The notes under the pieces: generated by a model
What the model was told of the DNA's origin: nothing
The model's input: the letters and a program-made list of their open reading frames with translations, nothing else
Databases searched by the model: none
Source: Cymbidium sinense
Lineage: Eukaryota; Streptophyta; Magnoliopsida; Asparagales; Orchidaceae
Reading direction: 5' to 3'
Length of the DNA: 64,000 nt
Assembly (NCBI GenBank): GCA_021442155.1
Contig: CM038217.1
Coordinates: forward strand, 151,783,834-151,847,833
Part shown: in pieces, positions 1 to 10,880 of the stretch
Position numbering within the stretch: the stretch's first letter is position 1
Layout: each line of letters begins with the position of its first letter
Position numbers and translations under genes: made by a program

Positions 1-3000
1 TGGCCAAATCCACTTGTAATTTGGTAAATTCCTTTTCATGGCCACTTGGCACCCTCCTAATGAACTATTTTAACACCAAGGAGGGTAGTGCACATGAAAC
101 AATGCATTTGGGTTAGTCAAACCCAACCCAAAGCTGACACTGACCACCCCACTCAAAATTTTCCACATGGATCACCTCCCACATTCATTTAACACATGTG
201 CATCTCCACACTCCCACTCCTCTGCCAAAATTGAACAACATGGAGCTCATAACAACCTAAACAACCTATTCAATCAGGAAAATTTGATCAAAATAGCAAG
301 AAGGCTCTCAGCTGTCCGATTCAAGTAGGGGGACATATACTCCCCCTCATTTCTACTCAAGCAAGCTTGCTAGCATTCGATTGAGCTCAAAGGATCAAAG
401 GCAAGCATCCATAAGCCTAAGCAATTGAAAGCTCATTCCATTTCTCTCTTCTCAGTTTTTCTTAAGCTAAAAATAGGGGAGGTATGAGAAATTCCAACTC
501 ACTCATCACTCCACCAAAGTTTAATTGCTCTTGTAAGCACCATCAAGGAGGCAAGTCGAGCTCATCCAAAGCTTCTCCCAAGTCTCCAAGCCACGAGAAG
601 CCTCACCTAGGTCAAAGTTGCAAGCCATTGAAGCAAGCTTAGGTCAATTGGAAGATCCACTAAAAATTGAACCATCAGACCTTCAACAGGGCTTCATCTC
701 AACTAGACGAAGCTACCTCAATGGTTGGAAGCACCAGTGATAACCTCCGACGAGGTATGAATGAAAACTGAGCATAATTTGAAAATTCTTCGGTCCTTCA
801 TGAAAGGAATTGTAATCCCATTGAATTTCTACCATTAGATCTTCTTCTCTATGCTTCTTGATGGTGTGGGTGGAATCCTAGCCTAATCTGAGCTCAAGAG
901 AGCTCAGATCAAGCCATGGAGGACGGACATTATCCGTCTCCCGCAGGCGAAGGCAGGGATGAATCATGGACCGTCCATCCCGCGTGTTTTGGATGGATGG
1001 TCCAGATTAAATGCGTTAGATCCATTGATTATTTCCTTTAGAGCCATGAGTTTTATCATGACCGTTCGATCCTTGATCAGATGGCTAAGGAGAAAGTGCA
1101 TAACATCGCCGGCTGATGCAGCATGTGATTGGATAACATAAATAATGAATCCTGTCGCACCACGAGGAAAGCATGTGCCACGTCAGCGGTCCACATGGCG
1201 CCGACAAGATTAGTTAATTAATTATGCCTAATTACTAAAACTTCATAAATCAATAATTAAATGTAGTAAAATAAAAAAAATTAAGTGAAGGCTCATTTTA
1301 AAAGATAATTTAGTGAGGAATAATATAAATTTATTTCTAATTGATTTTGATTAGTGACTTTTTCTTAATTAGGGTTTAATTGAAACTTAATAATCCTAAT
1401 TACTCCCTAATGACTTCATTAATTATTCTAAACTCCTCAGACATATTTAATGGGATGACATCTGCCTGCCCTAATTTTATTGGAATTTATTAATAAGTTA
1501 ATTAAGGAAATCAATTATTGAATCTCTAATCACCCTTTTAGTGTAAATAAGGATAATTAAGCACATGAATAGTGAATTAATCCCTTAATTGAGATAATTA
1601 AATATTATTTAAGTGAATATGATGTTTATGGAATAGTTTTGGGATATTTTCCCTAAGCTATTCCCTAAACCCCCTTTCTCCCTTAATCCAAATATAGTTA
1701 AGGATTACTCCACTAATGATCTCTTAATTAATCTAATAAAATTTTCAAAATCAATTTGAACTTAATGAATCCCTTGTTGGGTAGATCCTTAGGTGTTCAA
1801 AAGCCTAAGGTACATTTAAGAAAATCATTTCGAACTCACATGTGTGGGAAGGTTATGAAAGTACTTAATTAAACCTTTTAGCTTAATTAATCAATAATTG
1901 TGAGCCAATTGCATTAGGCCCCTTTCTTTCCTAGGTGCATTGCTGATTTAAATTCCATGTGGTTGCATATCATATGTTGGCTCATAATTATTAGGTTAAT
2001 TTTATTAAAGTGGTATCGGTAAGGGGTAATTAATGGATTTAATTTACACCTTAACATAAACAAAATATAAAACCAATCTAATTGTTCTAAAAATTAAACT
2101 AAATTAATTCACACATGGGAAAAAGGGTTAGGACCAGCAAACTCTCTTCACATTTCATAAATTAAATCAAACTAAAAAAAATCCCTTTAAAGAATGTTGA
2201 TTTACTTTAAATGATCTTATTTCATAAGATTATCTTTAAGAATTAATTATGGTGAATGAAGTTACATGCTTACATTACTTTATTTCTTTCCAAGCATGCT
2301 AAATGTTGTATGCCATATGAAACCATGCATTCATATCTTTTGAAAAATCAAAATAAATGAAATATTTCTTTTATGTCAAATTGCATGCTTTGGCTAAAGT
2401 AAGAACATGAATGACTATTATCACTATTAAATCAAAAATTATTTTTAGAACTTATAGATCAAAGATTATAAATGAAAGTATGCTACTTATAAATACTTAT
2501 AAGCTTGCATGTGATTATAGCATAAAATGTGTTATGTTATTTTCTTCTCTTTTATTAACATAGGTTTGTATAGGATTTGCAAAGTGTATAGTTTACACTT
2601 GGTTAAATCGATTTATATACACTTCTATGTTCTAGCTTAAGATGGATCTTCACATTGCACATGTAAATTAAATAACAAAAATCAAACAAACAAACATAAA
2701 TCTTTTGCATGATTCTTCATCCATTTGTTTTCTTTTGTACATGCACATGTATTTAAGAAAAGTGGTATATTAGTCTAGAAATCCCGGGGTTGCGAGGCTT
2801 TAAGTAGCCCTAAGAAGGTCTTGTACCTTATACCCTTGGTGTAGAAAATAATTGTGTCATACTCACTTATGTCTTTCATACATGTAAATGTGCATTTGAT
2901 TAATGGATGAAAGAATCCCTCTCTTTTCAACATCCAAATTTTCTTAAACAATATCTTTTTGCATTCATCATTAAGGTGTGCTAAGATTTACATTTACATG

Positions 3001-5515
3001 TATAGCTATGCTTAGGATCATTTCATAAGCATGGTATACATGTTGGAAAGAAATAAATGGTTGTGTGTTTTGTGATAGTAATTTAACTTAATTAATCTTA
3101 ATATGCCTTTCTTATTGAATAGATTTATTTAGAGAAAATCTAAACTTATGATTAATTAAAATAAATAACAAAACATTCACTAAAGAAAAATCAATAATGA
3201 ATCTACCTTAGAAATTACTTAGTGTTGGGAGGAAAGAGAAGTTCTCCTCTCTTTTCCTCTCTTTACAATGCTTAGTAATTAAATGTAGGTTCATTCAAAC
3301 AAAATCAGATCATCAAATAAAATTAACAAATCAACTAAATCACTTAAATGAAACCACCCTCTAAGTTGAATCCTTCACACTTAGAAAATTCTAACCTTAA
3401 AGTCTAGCTAAGACATGCCACACAAGCCTTAAATGGCACACATATTAGGTTAAGTCACCATTTCTAGCTCTATGTCAGGGCGATGCATGGTTTGATGCTT
3501 GATTTTATTTTATGATGTAATGTTTTAGACTGGATGTTAGGGTGCATGTGCGTAGACTGGATGATAGGATGATCTTAGTCTCATTATTATCTTTTATAGG
3601 GGATTGTGTTTAAGGGGTGTTGTAATAAAAATAATAAATACTTTAATTGTGCAAGTTGCTTATACCCCTAATCATAATCTAAAATAGGCCAGGTGGACTT
3701 GGTTACCCATATGTGGGGTGCTAAGTCCAATTTATTCATATACAAGCTTGAGATTGTGTGGTATGTTTGGTTAATCTCTATTTTATAGGTTTAGTTAGAT
3801 TTACTTTCCCTTTTTCACGTAATTTTGTAAGTAAAATTTGGAATGAATGTTATGGGGGATTAGGATGAATATTGGTCATAAGATCAAGTCTTATATACCA
3901 TGTGAAGCCTTGGAGCAACCATATCCCAACCAACTAAAGGAATGAAGAAAGAAAGAAAGAAAGAAATGAAGAAAAGAAGAAAAAAATAAATGAAGAATGA
4001 AGACCCCCATAACATGAATTCTTTCTAAATCGTAATTATTTATTTGTAATCCGGGTTGTATAAGGGTAGAGCACGGCTACTCATTTCGTTTTAGGTTTGT
4101 GCGGTGGAACCTAACCACATCGGCCTTTTATTCTTTTGTGCTAACTTTATAAAATTATTTGATGTTTGTTTAGCTTGTGTATTAAGATGGCATGATTTTT
4201 TTAGTTTCTTCCTTACTTTGATGAATGACCTGGATATGATGAGGCTCTTAGAAAAAAAATTTCTATCCAATTAGTCAACTCAAAATTAAAAATTAACAAC
4301 TCATAACCACTTAAAGCTTAGAACATAAATCAAGAAATTAAAATTTAGCAACCACTTAGCTGGATATTGTATGTTTTCACATCATCCATAAAAAGCATCT
4401 TGCTTCACTCTTGCTTATGGAGGGCTTCCACCTTTGCCAGAGAACTTAGTTTGACCTTTAAGATCCATGGTAGAAATGCACCTTCTTCTTGCTAATTTTG
4501 GCCCATAACTAATTTCTCATGCATTAGGCATGTGAATCCCAAAGCTTATGTTAGATGAACTGTCCAAAAATAGAAATAAAAAGTCAACAAAATTCACATT
4601 AGATTTAAGTCATTATTCACGCCCTACATGATCTAGTCTTTTAGGGAGTGCATTTAAGGACTTAGTCTCTTTCTAAATAAATAATAATCTAACTATCTTG
4701 TAAAAGTATATGACTTGCCTACATGTATTTAAAATCGTAGGAGGAGTTAGTTGGCGGCCACCCTAAGGTGGTTGCAAGTCTAACAGTCGGGTGATTTATC
4801 CTCTCTTGTGGAGATAAACCATATACCCATTTTTTGCCTTAGATTTAGGTCGTGCCTTGGCCCTCACCAAAGCTCCCTAGATTTAGGTTCTGAAGTGGCT
4901 ATTTCCCTTTGCAGGCTATAAGCATAAATCTTCACCTCTTAGGTATTTCCATGATCTTGTGTTATGAAATTATAAGCCCTAGATTTCAAATAAAAATTTA
5001 ACTCAAACAATTAACTCTCTTCAAATTTCAAAAATATAGAGCCCAACCATATGTTAGTTTGAGATGCTTACTAGGCTTCCTAGTATCATAAGCATCCCCT
5101 CCTTATCTCCCTTTGGTTTCAATGATAAATCTCTCATTTTGATCAATCCACTTGATCTTCTAGGAATAACCAATTTATTGATAGTCCTACCTTCAAATTC
5201 TTTAGAGACAATGATAATTTACCTTAATCTAGAGTATTCTTAAGGAAACTCATTCCTTAAGATGTAATTAACTATGAGGGCTTACCTCCATAGGGAACTT
5301 AATAAACCTGATTTAAAATAAACCCTGCTTTACTTTTCCATATAAAGTAGGGGAAGAATCTCTGGTACATCCGAAGACCCATTATCCTTAGGAGTTTTTA
5401 TTAGGTGATTAGGTCCATTATAGGATGATGAGTTCTGTCTCTCGAGATAGTACATCATTCCTCAATATCATATTCGATCACCCTAATAAAAATATCTGTG
5501 GATCTACGTGGTATC
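1..5515 (+). repeat. Long non-coding retroelement repeat, copy A (LTR-like)
   Basis: AT-rich sequence without a coding frame. Its first 2.9 kb align in direct orientation with 18050-21050: an identical 18-mer (TCTCAACTAGACGAAGCT) lies at 697 and 18813, and AAGTGGTATATTAGTCT at 2760 and 20938. From about 2200 to 5515 it aligns in inverted orientation with 43085-46290. It is therefore one member of a dispersed family with three copies here. Length, lack of genes and TAT gag/pol next to it suggest a very long LTR plus adjoining untranslated sequence. At 5509 the sequence TGGTATC resembles the start of an initiator-Met primer-binding site, which would make 5508 the end of a plus-strand LTR, but the match is only 7 bases. 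The start lies outside the window. Orientation and exact limits are uncertain. Confidence 0.6.
3944..3990 (+). repeat. GAAA-rich simple repeat
   Basis: A short purine-rich tract of GAAA/GAAGAAAA units inside copy A. It is a simple-sequence repeat and shows no sign of function. Confidence 0.8.
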
Positions 5516-5539
5516 TAATAAAGTATGTATTTTTTATCT

Positions 5540-8229
5540 TCATTCTTTTTCAAAGATAGATGAAGATAAAAAGTTTATATTTTCACAACAACATGCCTCC
5601 TCTCCAATAGCAGTCAATTGAGCTATGCATATTTCTGGATCAAGAAGGACCTTGATCAATGACTCCCTCATCTCTTTGGATAAGATAAGGGCATAATATA
5701 TGCTTAGTTTAGCTGATAACTTTTTCAGGTGAGCAAGGATATTATAGTTAACTCTGGGTTGGTCCTCCACAAGCATATCCATAGGTGGAGCATCATGTAG
5801 AGGGGCTTCTTGACTTCTAAAACCAATGACTTATTTACCCTTATCCTGAGGTGCTACCCTAGGAGGTAGAACTTTGCCACTACGAAGGTTGACTTCAGTG
5901 ACTTCATGAGATGGTTTAGTGCAAAGTTTTGCCTGCTCATCAAGTTCACCTACAGCTTCTCCTATAGGATCATTAGAGTCAGATGACTCCAAGTCTATCT
6001 CATTGGGTAAACCCAAGTGATTTAGAAATGGGTAATCCATTTCAAAATCATAAAGGAGTGGATTAGAATTATTATAATTATTAGTACTTGGAGAGCTTTC
6101 TATAGGAATAAAATCATCAAGATCATCAAAAGTAGAGAGAATGTAAATGAAATCAGACTTCTTCTTCATTGATTTCTTAGATTTTAATGAAGGTACAAAA
6201 TATAAATTAAGTAAAGTAAGCAGAGCGAGGGATTTGGCATGCCCCTCTGCTGATACAATATGATTGCTAGAAGAAGAACTGACTGGAGGTGCTATAGCTG
6301 TAATTGTGGTAGGAGTGCTGGACTCGGTCGGTGGTTGCGTTAACATGCTATCCTGGGCAAGTGGAAGCTGTCATTACTGCTATTGAGCTTCTACCTCCCT
6401 CAAGTTATCTTTAGTAACTTGCAAGGCTTTCTTAGAGTTAGAGGTTTGAGCTGCTTCAGGCTCCTACAAGGGTAATTTTTTTATCTTAGAAATTATTTTC
6501 TTGGAGGTTCGGGATAGGGAGATGTCCCAACCTTCCTCTGTCTTGAGAACATCATGTGTATCCCCAAGGATTACTCTAACAGAACTAGAGGGTTGTTCTA
6601 ATAGGTATTCTTTAAGGATAATAATGGCACCTTACTTGTAGCTATGCTCAAGCTAGTCCTTAAAGGTAAAGCAATCTTTTGAGACATGTCCTAGCATGCG
6701 ATGGTAGGGGCAATAGTTTGGATCATGACTCTTGTCCACATCCTCCGGGCTCTTAAGCTCTCGTAACTAAAAATTAGGCTTCTTCAAGAGGTCCTTGAAG
6801 ATTTTTCTGTCTACCTCCCTTTTGAATGGATAAGGTTTATTCATTTTATCGGCAAAAGTAGGTAAGTAATAGTTACACGCTGGTGGATAGGAATGCTATT
6901 GCTGATGCTATGGATAGGGATATTGTTGAGCAGATGGCAGCAAAGGCTACTATGGCAGCTGAGGTGGATGATATGATGGCCAAGGCTGTAGCAAAGGAGG
7001 TGGTAGAGGAAGCTGCTGAGCTCGAGGTCTGTCTGACTGAACCCTGGCTGGCTGCTTCCCCTTATCAACCACTATGATTGCCCCTGGTTTTTTCTCAAAT
7101 GCCTTTTGTGGTCTTAGCTTGGATGACTGATCTTGGAAAGGTAACTATTTGACCTCTCCTTGTAAACTAGCCACCTTGTTGATTAATTTCTCAAATGTCT
7201 TAATGGTGAATCCTTTAAGCATGAAGGCAACCGAACCATGAATATTCTTGAGCAAAATTTCAATGGCATGCTATTCACATAGTTGTGGTTCACATTTCAT
7301 ACTTAAATTGTGCCACCTAAGATTATAATCAATAAGGGACTCACCGGAGTGTTGTTGAGCTACAACGAGATCTCCCACAGTTACCCTTTGTTGAGCTCAA
7401 TTAAATCTCTTAATAAAAAAGTGCTCCAACTCAAATTAATGTCTTAACAAACCATTGGTAGTTAACATATCAATCAAATACAGCCATCAAAATTTGAACA
7501 AAAAAGCGAAATAAAGTGCATCTTTGTTGTGTTTGTGCTAAAATACTATATGGAGGTTTCCTGCCATCAAAAAATTTTGAAGGATGGAGGCATAAAGCCC
7601 AGAGGTATTGGACACCATCAAATTCCTGGTAGGGTCTACCCTGGATATGACCACCTTGGGGATTGGCCAATGCATCTCACTTTGTGCTCCACCTGTGTTT
7701 TGATGTCTTTTTTTTTGCATGGAGGTGCTATCCACCACCTTCTTATGCCATTATCTCCCTCTGAATGCATCAATGATCTAAAGTGTGCAATTTCTTTTCA
7801 TCACTTATGGGGAGAAGGTGTGAAATAGTTGAATTACATGTCGCGACACTCTCATCGCTCTTCGTTTCTTCTTCCCCATTTGATCAATGTGATCATCCCT
7901 TTGTCTAAGCTAATGGAGAAGGTGCTGAGTTGAATGGACAGTGTCATCCTCATCAACTACAATACCTTCCTGACTATGTTGATCCCTCTGAAGGGCCCCC
8001 TAGTATCGACCATGTGAACCTCAGTCAAGTCCTCAAGGAGATCTTCCTCATTTGGATCGAAGCTGACATTTTCCTCCTCACAATCTGATCGGCCACTCCC
8101 TAGAAGGTCCCTCTTTTCTATAAAATACTGTGCCAAAATCTCATCTAGAAAGAGATCTAACCATGTCGGTTCAAACATGCGCTGCTGACCAGTGGAGGGG
8201 TTATGCTCATTGAGAGATGCACCTAACAC
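5540..8229 (-). pseudogene. TAT-lineage Ty3/gypsy gag, decayed
   Basis: Gag builds the retrotransposon's cytoplasmic particle and binds its RNA. On the minus strand the order is: degenerate gag core (about 7670-7100, including a segment reading LVVAQQHSGESLIDYNLRWH), a zinc knuckle near 6720-6650 of form C-x2-H-x4-H-x4-C (PNYCPYHRMLGHVSKDC), then a charged spacer ending in the TAT hallmark VNLRSGKVLPPR near 5870. The last open piece, 5782-5540, resembles the spacer of the related element at 61989-62459. Stops and frameshifts break it into at least four frames. Upstream minus-strand frames to 8229 (an acidic 90-residue piece) may be the gag N-terminus but are not recognisable alone. The protease and RT expected to the left are missing: copy A begins there. 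It is on the opposite strand to the pol remnant at 10877-13108, so these are two elements or one inverted piece. Confidence 0.75.
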
Positions 8230-9690
8230 TACCTATCACTAGAGTGCTGCCTTTGGGAGAGTCATGGCTGCTAGAGGAAACATATGTGGCGCTCGGGGTG
8301 GAGTAGTGTCCCAAGGAGATCCACTACATTGGGACGCCCTTCCCCTTCTACTCGCCATCACGCTCTAATGTTAGTGGTGGTGGTGGGTACCCATTGTGGG
8401 TCACCACTCTTCTTCACCAGCAGGGGAGATCGTGAACTCGTCCTCACCACAGTCGGTGGAGTAGATGAAGTGGGATCCTTTGGCCGTAGCCAGATCACCA
8501 AGGGGGCTTTCTTCTCCCTAGATACTATCTTCTGTTCCATCATAGGCACGATGGATGGTGGGACCTAAAGCGGTGGTGGGTGAGGAGATGGATGTGGTGG
8601 AGACAACAGCTCTACTCACGGGCTTTCCCCTGGTAGTATCTGTGATTTATGCAATGATCTATTGGCTCTGGTGGCCTGATGAATGGGAAAATCAACTAGA
8701 GCGGAGGCCGCAGACTATTTAGCAAACCTCCGTCGCTCCCTACTCCCTAACTGAACTACTACATGAGCCTCTGATGCTTTGTCATTGCGAATGCACCTGG
8801 TAACAATCCTGGGGATGACAGACCTCAAGTCAAATAATGTACGGACTCACATCCGCGTGCCACCACCGCTATAACACTATCGTGAATGGCATAGGACTTC
8901 TTCCTGTCCCTACCCAGAGCCTCATGGTATGTAGGAGCTGGAGGCAATGCAGCTATCCTCTGATAGTCCTCTTCTCCATCTGATATTGAGAGAGAGTAAA
9001 ACTGGTTGCTGGTCAGCAACGGGGAAACCTCACAGAGGAACCTTCCTTGCAATATGGAATGCGACATCCATCTCTCGAGAGGCACAGTTATGGTATCGCA
9101 TGATCTTGTGGCTCCTGTTGTGTTGTTGTGTGCAACACTGTGAATGGCTAAGCAGGGTGGTGTGAGAGCTAGATCTTATCCCGAAGGTAGGCTGGCTATC
9201 TTTGAAGCCAGGATAGCCTTCCCCTTAGAGGGGACCATAAAGGAGGTGCTAGCATGAACCCGAGAGGTAGTGAGAACAACTGACTGACTAAGAACTGGGC
9301 TGACCGACATAACCTCAATTGGCTTCCTCCTCAGAGAAGGATACTCAGTGTTCAAAGGCAGGTCGATCCGGATGACTGGCTTCTACCCAGCCACCTCATC
9401 CCAGCTAAAAGTAGTGAGGGTTGCCCCCTCGCAAGTGATGCGGGCTCCCTCAAATCCCTTGCCAAAAAACACTAGATGGGTGGAGTCAGTCTGAGGGAGG
9501 TTGGTCGATCCAGGGCCAAATCCATCTTGAATGAAAAAGTGAACACAAACTTCTGAGAGGCCATGTGTGAAAACTGTAAAGACTATGCTAACTGCTCTGA
9601 GTTGTACGTCTGCATTTGTTGAAACATAGCTTTTATCAGATTCTTGCCTTAATATTTGTCCCACACAAGTAACAGAAGTTTGGAGTTTTG
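8230..9690 (-). other. Moderately GC-rich stretch with broken minus-strand frames
   Basis: Between the gag remnant and the hairpin array. Longer open frames lie on the minus strand at 9706-9383 (107 codons), 9085-8825 (86 codons) and 8549-8358 (63 codons). They match no family I recognise. They lie upstream of the minus-strand gag, where many TAT elements carry leader sequence or an extra ORF, so a decayed leader or extra ORF is plausible. Overlapping plus-strand frames look like shadows. I see nothing else in it. Confidence 0.35.
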
Positions 9691-10880
9691 AACCCACACT
9701 CGACAATTTAAATATGTTAAGTGGGGTTCATTGGAGAGATTTAGATGTTTTGAGGAGAGTCTTTTGCCATATGATTTCTAATTTTAGAACCCATACTTAA
9801 CCAATTTAGGTACGTTGGGTAGGGTTCAAAAATTTGGGGAGAGATTTCTTGCTTTTTGGGAGATTATTTGTGTTTTATGTTTCTTGTTTGAAAATATGGA
9901 TAGTTTGGAAGAACCTCTACTTAGCAAATTTGGGTATGCTAAGAAGGGGTTGTGATTATGTGTTTGAAATAATTTTGCTTGTGAAGATCTAAGTGTGTGA
10001 TATTTTGATTTGAAAATGGAGCCTCCTACTTAACAAATTTGGTATGTTAAGTAGAGGTCACATGTGTTTGATTTGTGAGATTTATTTTTCTTTCAAGATG
10101 GGAGTCCCACTTAACAAATTTGGTATGTTAAGTGAAAGTCTCAAATGTGTTTGAGATATGTTTATTTTCTTTTGAAAATGAGACTCTCACTTAACAAATT
10201 TGGTATGTTAAGTGAAAGTTCAAGTGTGGTTGATATGAAAAATTGGATCCTTATTTAACAAATTTGGTATGTTAAAATAGGGATCAAATGTGTGCTGAAA
10301 AGAGACCCCCACTTAACAAATTTGGTACATTAAGTGAAAGCCTAAATATGTTTAATATAGTTCTTGAAAATAGGACTCTCAATTAACAATTTGGTGTGTT
10401 AAGTGGAAATCAAAGTATGATATGACTTGAGTATGGGATTCTCACTTTAACAAATTTGGTTATGTTAAGTGGGAATCCAGTACGGCATGATTATGTGGTT
10501 CTTACTCAATAATTTTGATGTGCTAGATAGAACCAAACATATGCTTTGAAAATGAGACTCTTACTTAGCAATTTTGGGTATGCTAAGTGAAAGCCTAAAT
10601 GCATTTTCCTTTGAAAATGAGACTCTCTCTTAACAAAATGGAATTGTTAAGCGATAGACAATTTTTTATATTTTGGAAATGAGGCCCCCACTTGCAAATT
10701 GGAATTATTATGTGAAAGTCAAATTTATATTTTGAAAATGAGACCCCCACTTAATAAATTGAAATTTTTAAGTGAAGATCAAATTTTTTGTTTTGAAAAT
10801 GAGATCCCCACTTAATAAATTAGAATTGTTAAGTGAAAGTCAAATTTATATTTTTTTGAAAATGAGACCCCCCAACTTAA
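9691..10880 (+). repeat. Tandem array of about 16 hairpin units
   Basis: A core of the form CACTTAAC-AAATTTGGTAT-GTTAAGTG recurs about every 115 bp at the left end, closing to about 60 bp at the right. Units centre near 9708, 9805, 9930, 10040, 10120, 10200, 10265, 10322, 10392, 10457, 10515, 10575, 10640, 10700, 10758 and 10820. Each core is an inverted repeat with a loop of about 11 bases. Outer stems differ between units yet pair within a unit, for example GATCCTTATTTAAC with GTTAAAATAGGGATC (10246-10285), and GGATTCTCACTTTAAC with GTTAAGTGGGAATCC (10436-10478). No coding frame persists. The right end merges with RT coding sequence at about 10877. Confidence 0.85.

Noticed and set aside
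959..1141. 60-codon plus-strand frame
   Set aside because: Lies within the non-coding repeat. The matching part of copy B (about 19080-19260) does not keep the frame.
6883..7077. 64-codon Ala/Met-rich plus-strand frame
   Set aside because: Antisense to the minus-strand gag spacer; no similarity of its own.
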